A stretch of 64,000 bases of DNA, taken from NCBI GenBank assembly GCA_017522915.1, contig JAFWXX010000005.1, positions 1 through 64,000 of the forward strand, given 5' to 3'. Below, piece after piece: positions 1-7,520 of this stretch; within the stretch, counting starts at the first letter, position 1; the number at the start of each line of letters is the position of its first letter. A program made the position numbers and the translations under genes. A model generated the notes under the pieces. The model was given only the letters and a program-made list of their open reading frames with translations, had not been told where the DNA came from and made no database searches. The stretch is from Bacteroidaceae bacterium (lineage in GTDB: Bacteria; Bacteroidota; Bacteroidia; Bacteroidales; Bacteroidaceae).

Positions 1-51
1 GCCTTGCCATATAACGAACTTGCAGCAAAAACCAAAGAGTTAATAGTTTAG
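1..51 (+). CDS. C-terminal fragment of an upstream gene
   Basis: The first 51 bases read in frame 1 as 16 residues (ALPYNELAAKTKELIV) followed by a TAG stop. A perfect terminator hairpin lies 39 bases further on, which fits the end of a gene that starts outside the window. The fragment is too short to assign a family. Confidence 0.4.
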   Translation, partial: ALPYNELAAKTKELIV

Positions 52-90
52 TTCCTATATTAATTTTACGCAGAACCTAATTTAAACCAG

Positions 91-121
91 AGCCGGCTTA
101 TCGTACTTGAATAAGCCGGCT
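91..121 (+). terminator. Hairpin terminator after the upstream gene
   Basis: Perfect 11-bp inverted repeat (arms at 91-101 and 111-121, AGCCGGCTTAT and its complement) with a 9-nt loop. It sits shortly after the stop codon at 49-51. No long T run follows, so its efficiency is uncertain. Confidence 0.6.
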
Positions 122-395
122 TTCATCACCCCTTCCCGCACGCGTGGAGATGATGGGCTTCCTCGGTATCGGACAAGTAATGTGCAAATGAGTAAATGGA
201 AGTTTACTTACATTTACCACGAATGTAGCCATTACTCGCAAAAGGCAACAACCCGATGGTTGGTGCTCCGGGATGTTAAATACGACGGGATAAATATTTG
301 TGCGGTTTTGCCACCAATCTTAATATATATTTAACATAATTAATAGATTTGTAATCTGAACATCATAAATATAACTGCCAAATAGTTTTTATCTC
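122..395. other. Intergenic stretch without a recognised gene
   Basis: A 75-codon open frame crosses this stretch (107-334), but it begins inside the terminator hairpin and its translation looks like no protein I know. A small hairpin (AGTAAA/TTTACT) occurs near 190-207. The promoter of the gene at 396 should lie here, but I see no clear TAnnTTTG element. Confidence 0.4.
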
Positions 396-1334
396 ATGAA
401 AAACATAAGATTCTTTATTATTTGCTCCTTATTAAGCATTTGCCTTTCGGCTTCGGCACAGTATGCAAAGCCCAGAATAATTGCTATGCCAAGTGCCTCA
501 TGGTGTCATAACAACGGATACATGCAGAAGATTGAGTTGAAAGGCCAGGAAACAGAAGTCCCCGATTACAAGAGAGCCCTGCTTGAAGACGAAAAGCTAA
601 ACTTCATGCTATCTAAAATGAGTGATGTCTTTGTCGATTTAAAATACCCTTTACAAGACTTGAAACTGACAATCGAGCAGGTAGAAGCTGCATTGCAGAA
701 CGATGGGAAAAACGTACAAGACAGCAAGAACATTGAAAGCCTTAATGAAAATCTGTTCAGCATAGCTGATATTGATATCGTCATCGAACTCGACTGGAAT
801 GTGCAGACCAACAGAGATAGAAAAAATATTGCATACAACATACGTGCAATAGATATATATACAGGCAAACTGATTGGTACCGTAGCTAATTCAACATGGG
901 AATCGTTGGGAGACCCATACGAAAATTTTTATCATGACGAGATTACCAGCAAGTTAGGAATTGCACTTCAGAGCTATTTTGAAGAACTGATGTCTAACGG
1001 ACGCGAGATATCTATTAGCGTAATGATTGCAGAAAATGAAATGAACATCGGCTTTGAAACAGAATTCGAGGGAGAAAGCCTGAGCGACATAATTGACGGT
1101 TGGCTTGAGAAGAACGCGAAGCAAACATCTTTCTACAAGAATGAGATAGCAGACAACCATACAAGATATGACAAAGTCTTTATTCCCACTCATAAGGAGA
1201 ACCGTACCATGAACAAAGCCGAAGATTTTAATAAAGGACTGATGCAGTATCTATGCAATGAGCCGTACAACATTCCATGCAAGACAATACACAGCAGTCC
1301 CAGACGTGGAATATTGGTCATTGGCGAAAAATAA
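396..1334 (+). CDS. DUF6175 family exported protein (copy 1)
   Basis: 312 residues with a Sec signal peptide (MKNIRFFIICSLLSICLSASAQ, cleavage after SAQ). I recognise the family as DUF6175, found in Bacteroides relatives; its function is unknown. Family-like features are the N-terminal block around MPSASWC, the PDYKRALL and PLQDLK segments, an NGREI segment, a SDIIDGWL segment, and the C-terminal end LVIGEK. The middle (YNIRAIDIYTGKLIG) resembles the strand pattern of CsgG/LpoB-like periplasmic domains, which is my inference. A second copy lies at 5750-6706, so the two paralogues bracket the island. A very stable hairpin follows the stop codon directly, so this gene probably forms its own transcription unit. 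Confidence 0.75.
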   Translation: MKNIRFFIICSLLSICLSASAQYAKPRIIAMPSASWCHNNGYMQKIELKGQETEVPDYKRALLEDEKLNFMLSKMSDVFVDLKYPLQDLKLTIEQVEAALQNDGKNVQDSKNIESLNENLFSIADIDIVIELDWNVQTNRDRKNIAYNIRAIDIYTGKLIGTVANSTWESLGDPYENFYHDEITSKLGIALQSYFEELMSNGREISISVMIAENEMNIGFETEFEGESLSDIIDGWLEKNAKQTSFYKNEIADNHTRYDKVFIPTHKENRTMNKAEDFNKGLMQYLCNEPYNIPCKTIHSSPRRGILVIGEK

Positions 1335-1338
1335 GATA

Positions 1339-1400
1339 TAACAGCAGTACAGCTCCCTCCTGCAACTGTATGGTAGCAGGAGGGAGCTGTACTGCTGTTA
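1339..1400 (+). terminator. 25-bp perfect stem terminator
   Basis: Arms at 1339-1363 and 1376-1400 are exact reverse complements over 25 bp, with a 12-nt loop. The hairpin starts four bases after the stop codon of the DUF6175 gene. Its left arm is nearly the same sequence as the terminator of the second DUF6175 gene at 6723-6760. Confidence 0.8.
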
Positions 1401-1518
1401 TTTGTCTTAACTTGTTCTGCACGACCTTTCTGGATAGAAAACCATAACCTTAAATCGCAAAAAAGTAAACTTCAGCAAACAAAAAGGCTATTTTTTATAA
1501 AAAATATAAAAAATTAAA

Positions 1519-1526
1519 TACATTTG
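1519..1526 (+). promoter_or_regulatory. -7 element for the WG-repeat gene
   Basis: TACATTTG matches the Bacteroidetes -7 consensus TAnnTTTG. The upstream region is a T-rich stretch without a clear TTTG box at the right distance. Transcription from here would give a leader of about 120 nt with a small hairpin (1547-1568) before the start at 1653. The rest of 1401-1652 shows nothing else I can support. Confidence 0.45.
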
Positions 1527-1652
1527 TACCATGAAGTTAAAAACATCTAATTATGTACAAGTAATTAGAAACAGTTGGATTTTTACAACAAGTCAAAGGG
1601 ACGAAACACACGAATTAAACTCTTATATTTAAATAACCTTACATACAAGACT

Positions 1653-3470
1653 ATGAGAAAAACTCTTATTTTTATTTTCATTTTCTTTACATGTTCTCTT
1701 TCGGCACAAAAACTCAAGGTTCATGCCGACGAGAAAGGAAAATGCGGTTACGCCAATGAGCAAGGCGAAGTGGTTATCAAGTGCAAGTACGATATTGCTT
1801 TTGAGTTCAAGGATGGAATGGCAAAAGTTGGCAAAGGTGACAAATTGGGTTTTATTGATTCGGAAGGCAAGGAAATACTGCCAGTAAAATACGAGGAGAT
1901 AACTTTGTGGCGAGAAGGAATATACCGCATAAAAACCGGCAAGAAATATGGTCTTTATTCAATAAAAGACGGCATTATCACAAAACCGCAATACAGTTGT
2001 ATAAGCGACCTCAACAGATTCGGCAAAGCCATTATCACCAGTGGAGGTAATGTAAAAGGCAATAAGGTAATTAAAGCAAAGATTGGAATATTGAACTCCG
2101 ATGGAAGCGTTGCTATCAAGCCTGCGTACGACAAGATCTCAGAGATAAAGAAGTTCAACAGGTTCTCAATAGAAGATATTGCCGGCGTATTAAGCGAGAA
2201 TAAGGTTTATATCGGCAAGATGAGCAAGACAGAGGAGTCTGTTTATGAATATAAAGTTAAAAAGAACTTGGAAGTTCCTAGATACGGAATACTGCTAAGT
2301 GATACTTTGGAAACAGATGTCGAATACCTCTGTTGCTATAAAGGTGAAAAATCGGCTGTAGTCGGAAGCAATGGAAAAGCGATTACACCATTCTTCAAGG
2401 ATTGCAAATTCACAATCCCATCATCTGGCATGTGCGGTTTCCGTTATGGCACAACAAAAGTAACAACAGGATATTACAATATAGAAACCAAAAAGAAGAT
2501 TTTCTTAGGTAAGAACATCAAGATAAAGAAACAGATCCTGGCAGCAACACCTTTTACAGGTGACATAGCACTGGTAATGAAATCAGAAGACAATTCACCA
2601 TTCGGATTATACTTCATAAACAAGAATGGTGAGCAAATTACAGAGGTTTTCCCGGTTGTCATGTATAAAGGCGGATACTGGATTGCATCAAGAATTGACG
2701 ACGGTGCAACAGCACCAGCAAACTTGCCTGAAGGTATAAAAGCTGAAGATTACAAACTCTCAAGAGCCATGTTAGACCAAAACGGTAATTGGGTAATGAA
2801 TTTCGGAGAGTACTGGAATATTCTTCCACACAATAGCGGAAAGTTATTTACGGTCATGACACACTCAGGAACATTAGGTGTCATAGATATAAACAAGAAT
2901 ACGGTCATACCATTTGAATATCACCAACTTGGAGAACCTATAAACGGTTGGTACTGGGCAAAGAACGACAAAAACAAGTGTGGTATTATAGACGAAAACA
3001 ATAATGTCATTCTGCCTTTTGAATATCACAATATATTCATGAATGAATCAAAGAACCCCACAAACATCTGGGTTCGTAAAGAAGAAAACGGTTTATGGAA
3101 CAATTATGACCTTGCCAAAAAACAGATTGTTGGAGAAGGGGTTGTAAGTTCTGCTAACTTTGTAGGAGACTACGCGTGGGTAGTTCCTCAGAACCAGCAA
3201 ATTACCAAAGACTTTGTATATAAAGCAATCTTGAGATTGTATCCAGGAAGAGCAGACAATGCTTTAGGCATACTTATTGACAAAGAAGGTAACCACAAAA
3301 CAGTAATCCCTATGCCAGTGGAGTTGTTCCCCGATTTGGCAAAAAGGCTGAAAGCCAATGAGGATAAAATAAGACCAGTGCATGAGAAAGAGATCATTTA
3401 CGAAAAGATACGCACTAGATTCAAACACGAATTGTCAAATACAGTTATAGAGGATTATTGGGATTTTTAA
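1653..3470 (+). CDS. WG-repeat exported protein
   Basis: 605 residues from the ATG at 1653. I prefer this start to the ATG at 1575 because it gives a standard signal peptide (MRKTLIFIFIFFTCSLSAQ), while the longer form adds 26 unrelated residues in front. Many WG-type repeats of about 35-45 residues follow, for example CGYANEQGEVVIKCKYD, LGFIDSEGKEILPVKYEE, IGILNSDGSVAIKPAYD and CGIIDENNNVILPFEYHN. WG repeats are thought to form beta-propeller or solenoid interaction surfaces; no enzyme motif is visible. The C-terminus (about the last 100 residues) is not repetitive. The gene is 23 bp upstream of the next one and probably opens the operon that runs to 6706. Confidence 0.85.
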   Translation: MRKTLIFIFIFFTCSLSAQKLKVHADEKGKCGYANEQGEVVIKCKYDIAFEFKDGMAKVGKGDKLGFIDSEGKEILPVKYEEITLWREGIYRIKTGKKYGLYSIKDGIITKPQYSCISDLNRFGKAIITSGGNVKGNKVIKAKIGILNSDGSVAIKPAYDKISEIKKFNRFSIEDIAGVLSENKVYIGKMSKTEESVYEYKVKKNLEVPRYGILLSDTLETDVEYLCCYKGEKSAVVGSNGKAITPFFKDCKFTIPSSGMCGFRYGTTKVTTGYYNIETKKKIFLGKNIKIKKQILAATPFTGDIALVMKSEDNSPFGLYFINKNGEQITEVFPVVMYKGGYWIASRIDDGATAPANLPEGIKAEDYKLSRAMLDQNGNWVMNFGEYWNILPHNSGKLFTVMTHSGTLGVIDINKNTVIPFEYHQLGEPINGWYWAKNDKNKCGIIDENNNVILPFEYHNIFMNESKNPTNIWVRKEENGLWNNYDLAKKQIVGEGVVSSANFVGDYAWVVPQNQQITKDFVYKAILRLYPGRADNALGILIDKEGNHKTVIPMPVELFPDLAKRLKANEDKIRPVHEKEIIYEKIRTRFKHELSNTVIEDYWDF

Positions 3471-3493
3471 TAACCGGTTAAAATAGAAAAACA

Positions 3494-4726
3494 ATGAACA
3501 AGACAACTAATATAATTATATGTGGAGTACTGCTCTTCTGTAATGTTTTCCATGGTTATGCACAAGAGGACGAATTCAAGTACAGACGCAGTTCTATGTA
3601 CTCTCTGCTAATAAACCATGAGGACCAGAAATTTGCGAATGAAATCAAGGATGCCTTTATAAAGATTCCTGTTCCGGACAAGTTCAACGACCATGATTTG
3701 AGTGTCAAGATTCTCACCATGGACAAGAAATTGAAAGACGCATCCTCGGACAAAGAAAATGAAACCATAACAGACTTCCTGCAACGTAACAACATAGCAA
3801 GTCGATTGGTTGGCAAATGGTTTAACCGTGACAAGAGCACTGGCGAGTGCGACATGAATCTTGTAAAGGAACGTGGCCTATACGATGCGACGAAATACGA
3901 CCTCATTCTGGCGGAGAAGTCAGCACGAAGTTCTGCACTGCTTATGGATGCCGGTGAAGAACTCATTGGAAACACTTATGTAGTAGTAAACGATATCAGA
4001 TATATTGACAAAGCCAAAACCGGCAAGGCTTTAGGAGGTATAGCAAGAGTACTAGGAGCTGTAGCGGCGGCATACACGGGAATTAACTTCAGTGATCTCA
4101 CAGACAACATTGCAGACATGGCAGAATCGTACAAAGGATTCAAGGTAAAAATCAACACATTCCTTTACCGTCTGACCTGGAATGAGGAGATAGCAAACAG
4201 ATTCTATATAGAACATTATTCCTCTGAGGCTGACGAAATAAAATGCAAGAACTTTGAAAATAGCAGAAACGAATACACCCTTACTTATGTAGGCAAAGTT
4301 GAGAGTAGCGGAAGCTCAACATCGTTCCTTGGAATAAATGAAGCAGAACCTATCTATATGGTTCGTAAGGCATGCCAACGTGCCATTGACGAAAATATCG
4401 TCAGCCTACAGAACGAATTTGAAGAGTTCCGTATAAAGACCCCGCTTGTCAGCAATGCACCTTTGACAGCATATATCGGCATGAAGGAGGGAGTAACAGA
4501 AAAAAGCCTTTACGAAGTTCTTGAAACGATAGAGAACGAAGATGGAACACGCCAGTACAAAAGAGTCGGTATTATAAAGCCTGTAAAAAACCTTATATGG
4601 GATAACAGATTCATGGCTGCAGAAGAAGGTGCAGCAACAGCCAACTTAGGATATACGACATTCATTAAAGAGAGCGGTTCTAACTTCTTGCCAGGAATGC
4701 TAATACGTGAAATAAAAAGCAAGTAA
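3494..4726 (+). CDS. Exported protein of unknown function (410 aa)
   Basis: 410 residues with a signal peptide ending in HGYAQ (cleavage near residue 24). I do not recognise a named family. A Gly/Ala-rich hydrophobic stretch (GKALGGIARVLGAVAAAYTG, about residues 177-196) sits mid-protein. The last 85 or so residues (YIGMKEGVTEKSLYEVLE ... VGIIKPVKNLIWDNRF) have the pattern of a small beta-barrel, resembling the C-terminal domain of FlgT-like proteins; this resemblance is inference from reading alone. It sits 3 bp before the next gene and clearly shares an operon with its neighbours. Confidence 0.65.
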   Translation: MNKTTNIIICGVLLFCNVFHGYAQEDEFKYRRSSMYSLLINHEDQKFANEIKDAFIKIPVPDKFNDHDLSVKILTMDKKLKDASSDKENETITDFLQRNNIASRLVGKWFNRDKSTGECDMNLVKERGLYDATKYDLILAEKSARSSALLMDAGEELIGNTYVVVNDIRYIDKAKTGKALGGIARVLGAVAAAYTGINFSDLTDNIADMAESYKGFKVKINTFLYRLTWNEEIANRFYIEHYSSEADEIKCKNFENSRNEYTLTYVGKVESSGSSTSFLGINEAEPIYMVRKACQRAIDENIVSLQNEFEEFRIKTPLVSNAPLTAYIGMKEGVTEKSLYEVLETIENEDGTRQYKRVGIIKPVKNLIWDNRFMAAEEGAATANLGYTTFIKESGSNFLPGMLIREIKSK

Positions 4727-4729
4727 GAG

Positions 4730-5203
4730 ATGAATAAGACATTTTTCATACTATTCCTCACTATTATGTTCAGCTATAATGCTTGGGCAGAGTACGACAA
4801 AATTGAAAAATACGAAATACAATCGGCTGGAACCGGTGTAGAAGGCACATATCTTGTAAAGGTATTGATATACTCAAAAACAAATAAATTGAGTGATGAT
4901 GCATATAAATACGCAGCAGTACATGGATGCATTTTCCGTGGATTTTCCGGTGCACCAGGAATGACTTCAGCTCCCCCAATGGCAAGCAGCCCTACTCTGG
5001 AAGAAGACAGAGAAGAATACTTCAAAACATTCTTTGAAAGTACTTATATGAACTTTGCATCAGTAGTAGAAGCATCATACAAAGTTATAAGATTAAAAAA
5101 GAAAGGATATAAATTAGAAGCAACAGTACAAGTCAAAAAAGACAAACTACGGCACGAACTTGAAAAGTCAGGAATTATCAAAGGACTTGCAAGCGGCTTC
5201 TGA
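4730..5203 (+). CDS. Small exported protein, paralogue of the next gene
   Basis: 157 residues with a signal peptide (MNKTFFILFLTIMFSYNAWA). The mature part shares a layout with the 163-residue protein encoded next: an alpha/beta N-terminal half with a lengthy helix, then an EEYF..FF motif (REEYFKTFFESTYMNF here), a basic linker, and a conserved C-terminal end (RHELEKSGIIKG). The layout resembles LPP20 / FlgT N-terminal domains, which is inferred and not verified. A Pro/Ser/Met-rich insert (GAPGMTSAPPMASSP) sits mid-protein. Only 3 bp separate it from the upstream stop codon. Confidence 0.6.
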   Translation: MNKTFFILFLTIMFSYNAWAEYDKIEKYEIQSAGTGVEGTYLVKVLIYSKTNKLSDDAYKYAAVHGCIFRGFSGAPGMTSAPPMASSPTLEEDREEYFKTFFESTYMNFASVVEASYKVIRLKKKGYKLEATVQVKKDKLRHELEKSGIIKGLASGF

Positions 5204-5230
5204 CCATACAAACCGTGTTAACCATAAAAA

Positions 5231-5722
5231 ATGACAGATATGAATTGTAAACTTAGGTACTTTTTATTTGCGATTGTCGCACTTATCTCAATGACATCGC
5301 TGCATGCACAGGATTTCTCGTCCTACCACAAAGGTAATATCGAATGTCTTGAGGCCGAGCTGGACGGTTCGTTGACACTACGTGTAACCGGTGCGGGGAA
5401 AAATCGCTCCGATGCCGAAGAACAAGCAAAAAAGAATGCTGTATATGAAATCATATTCAAGGGAATTGTGGGCTCTGCATCAGGGAAAATAACAAAACCT
5501 CTTGTAACTGAAGTCAATGCGCGTGAAAGATATGAAGAATACTTTGACCAGTTCTTCGCTGATGGCGGAGAGTACAAGAATTTCGTATCAAAGGCCGATG
5601 CTAAACGTTCAAGCAAAGAGAAGACCAAGAAAAAATACGAGAATACATGCAGGTTGACAGTCAGAGTACTGCGTAGCGAGCTTAAGGCACATTTGAAAAA
5701 AGATGGAATAATAAAGAAATAA
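5231..5722 (+). CDS. Small exported LPP20-like protein
   Basis: 163 residues; the start is the ATG at 5231 or the one at 5240, and the latter gives a more typical signal peptide ending in SLHAQ. The segment GAGKNRSDAEEQAKKNAVYEI has the small-residue turn, the DAEEQAKKNA helix and the following strand typical of LPP20 / FlgT N-terminal domains. RYEEYFDQFF and KAHLKKDGIIKK match the same positions in the upstream paralogue. Function unknown. It lies 27 bp after the upstream gene and 27 bp before the second DUF6175 gene. Confidence 0.6.
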   Translation: MTDMNCKLRYFLFAIVALISMTSLHAQDFSSYHKGNIECLEAELDGSLTLRVTGAGKNRSDAEEQAKKNAVYEIIFKGIVGSASGKITKPLVTEVNARERYEEYFDQFFADGGEYKNFVSKADAKRSSKEKTKKKYENTCRLTVRVLRSELKAHLKKDGIIKK

Positions 5723-5749
5723 TAAACTGATAATATCAATTGAAGTACT

Positions 5750-6706
5750 ATGAAAAATTTTAAATTTATACTTTTGGGTCTTCTATTTGGAACTGCTCTT
5801 TCTGTTTTCGGACAGGCAAAAAGACCTAAACTGATGGTAGTACCGAGCGATTCATGGTGCATGGAGCATGGATATACAAATAAATATGATAATATGGGCA
5901 ACATCGAGTATGTCCCAGACTACAAGGCTGCTCTACTGAATTGTAAGGAACTAAACAATGTAATATCAAAGATTAATATCATTATGGCCGACAGAGGTTT
6001 TCCTTTGCAGGACCTTCAACAAACAATTAAATCCATAAATAACATTTCGGCCGAAGACCAGCTTATTCAAAGCAAGACAAGCGGAGCAAACATTGCAGAA
6101 AGCCAGTTGGACCGTATACGTCGTACAGCAAAAGCTGATATTATACTGGAAATTGATTGGAACATCAACACAGTGGGGCCCAAGAAAAGCATAACATACA
6201 ATCTGCGTGGCTTGGATGCATACTCAAATAAACAAGTTGCAGGTGTACAAGGAACAGGGACACCATCATTCTCGGCCGAAGTTGATGTACTTCTTGAAGA
6301 AGCCACACTTAGCAACGTTGACAATTTCATAGCCTCGCTGCAACAACACTTTGACGATATCCTGGCAAATGGTCGCGAAGTTGTTTTAGACATAAGGGTG
6401 TTCAACAATGCGGAAGGTATTGATTTGGAATCGGAGTATGATGGATATGAACTTACGGAGATAATTGACAACTGGCTTGCCGAGAACACTGTAAATCATG
6501 TATTCAGCAAATCGGACGGAACCGCTACTATGACTCTATACGACCAGGTACGAATTCCCCTATACAAGGCGAATGGCATGGCACAGGATACCGAAGGTTT
6601 TACAAGAGAACTAGCACGTCACCTTCGTAAAGAGCCATACAAGGTACCATGCAAAATAATAAACAGAGGATTAGGACGTTGCCTACTCGTCATTGGCGAA
6701 AAATAA
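5750..6706 (+). CDS. DUF6175 family exported protein (copy 2)
   Basis: 318 residues, signal peptide ending in SVFGQ. This copy is closer to the DUF6175 proteins I remember than copy 1 is: it has VPSDSWC, VPDYKAAL, DRGFPLQDLQQTIKS, KTSGANIAES, a KADIILEIDWN strand, YNLRGLDAYSNKQVAG, NGREVVLDIRVF, LTEIIDNWL and the end RGLGRCLLVIGEK. It is the last gene of the likely operon 1653-6706 and is followed at once by a hairpin. Protein similarity to copy 1 is clear but moderate, whereas the last 21 coding bases and the terminator are almost identical between the two. Confidence 0.8.
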   Translation: MKNFKFILLGLLFGTALSVFGQAKRPKLMVVPSDSWCMEHGYTNKYDNMGNIEYVPDYKAALLNCKELNNVISKINIIMADRGFPLQDLQQTIKSINNISAEDQLIQSKTSGANIAESQLDRIRRTAKADIILEIDWNINTVGPKKSITYNLRGLDAYSNKQVAGVQGTGTPSFSAEVDVLLEEATLSNVDNFIASLQQHFDDILANGREVVLDIRVFNNAEGIDLESEYDGYELTEIIDNWLAENTVNHVFSKSDGTATMTLYDQVRIPLYKANGMAQDTEGFTRELARHLRKEPYKVPCKIINRGLGRCLLVIGEK

Positions 6707-6722
6707 GATAAAACAACAGTAC

Positions 6723-6760
6723 AGTTCCCTCCTGTAACTTTACAGTTGCAGGAGGGAACT
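6723..6760 (+). terminator. Terminator of the DUF6175/WG operon
   Basis: Arms 6723-6739 and 6744-6760 form a 17-bp stem with one G-U pair and a 4-nt loop, followed by TTTATAT. Its left arm differs at only a few bases from that of the terminator at 1339-1400. Confidence 0.75.
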
Positions 6761-7035
6761 TTTATATAGCAAATTCATTTGGCAATTCAGACTTATGAAA
6801 TGAGGCTGTGAACAAAGAAATGCTCCGTTGGTTTATATCATAATAAGGATATCGAAAAAAATATCAAATTTCCCAAATAGCTGTTTTTCAAAATACAAAT
6901 ATAATTATCGTACTAAAATGCAGATTGCATGACAACACCATTTTTGGAGCACGGGACAGCATGTCAAATTTATCAAAAAAGGTATTTATTTCCCTTAACA
7001 TCAATGCATTGTAGAAATATAATAACGTAAAAAGA
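6761..7035. other. AT-rich intergenic region
   Basis: About 275 bases between the operon terminator and the promoter of the small HTH gene. I see no convincing coding frame, tRNA or repeat in it. Confidence 0.4.
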
Positions 7036-7066
7036 TTTGCAGAAAATGTTCAAATCCCTATTTTTG
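7036..7066 (+). promoter_or_regulatory. Canonical Bacteroidetes promoter of the HTH gene
   Basis: TTTG (7036-7039), a 19-nt spacer and TATTTTTG (7059-7066) match the -33/-7 consensus exactly. The predicted transcript starts near 7073, about 45 nt before the ATG at 7117. A second TAnnTTTG match (7078-7085) has no partner box. Confidence 0.75.
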
Positions 7067-7116
7067 TGCAAATTATATAAATTTGTCGCAAAAATTCAAT
7101 ATCACTTATCACAGCT

Positions 7117-7335
7117 ATGATTCACATCGGAAGCATTATAAAGAAAAGGTTTGACGAACATGGAGAAAGCGTTTCCTGGTTCGCGAAACAACTATGTTGC
7201 GACAGAACTAACGTGTACAGCATTTTCAAGCGGGAAAGCATAGACACAGCACTTCTAGTAAAGATTTCAGTGATATTGAACCACGATTTCTTCAAGTATT
7301 ACAGTAAAGATATTGCAATTGCCGAAAATATCTAA
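7117..7335 (+). CDS. Small XRE-type HTH protein
   Basis: 72 residues. The pattern IGSIIKKRFDEHGESVSWFA, then LCCDRTNVYSIFKRESIDT, then LLVKISVILNHDFFKYYS matches a five-helix lambda-repressor-like HTH, with the recognition helix around DRTNVYSIF. There is no effector domain, so it would act as a minimal DNA-binding protein. It has its own promoter and terminator, and it stands alone between the exported-protein island and the rhamnose genes. Whether it controls either neighbour is unknown. Confidence 0.75.
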   Translation: MIHIGSIIKKRFDEHGESVSWFAKQLCCDRTNVYSIFKRESIDTALLVKISVILNHDFFKYYSKDIAIAENI

Positions 7336-7378
7336 TGGAACGGCTTGCATGCGATATTTCGGAATCGCACGTATGCCT

Positions 7379-7414
7379 TAGGGAAAAACGGATATCTCTG
7401 CCCGTTTTTCCCTA
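7379..7414 (+). terminator. Rho-independent terminator of the HTH gene
   Basis: 13-bp perfect stem (7379-7391 with 7402-7414), 10-nt loop, followed by ATTTTTATTG. Confidence 0.75.
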
Positions 7415-7461
7415 TTTTTATTGCCATGAAGAAAATGCATGAGATTAAATTCGGGTTATTG

Positions 7462-7492
7462 TTTCCGAATTTGGTTCATCTTGATATATTTG
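7462..7492 (+). promoter_or_regulatory. Promoter of rhaBD
   Basis: TTTC (7462-7465), a 19-nt spacer and TATATTTG (7485-7492). The -7 box fits perfectly and the -33 box has one mismatch. The ATG of rhaB is 28 nt downstream. No clear operator for an AraC-type activator such as RhaR was seen. Confidence 0.6.
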
Positions 7493-7520
7493 CATAAAGA
7501 ATTCATTTATTGGCAAAAAA

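Noticed and set aside
107-334. A 75-codon open frame
   Set aside because: It starts inside a terminator hairpin, has no recognisable protein features and no promoter; probably chance.
566-868. Minus-strand frame within the first DUF6175 gene
   Set aside because: It is the complement of a well-supported coding sequence and shows no family features.
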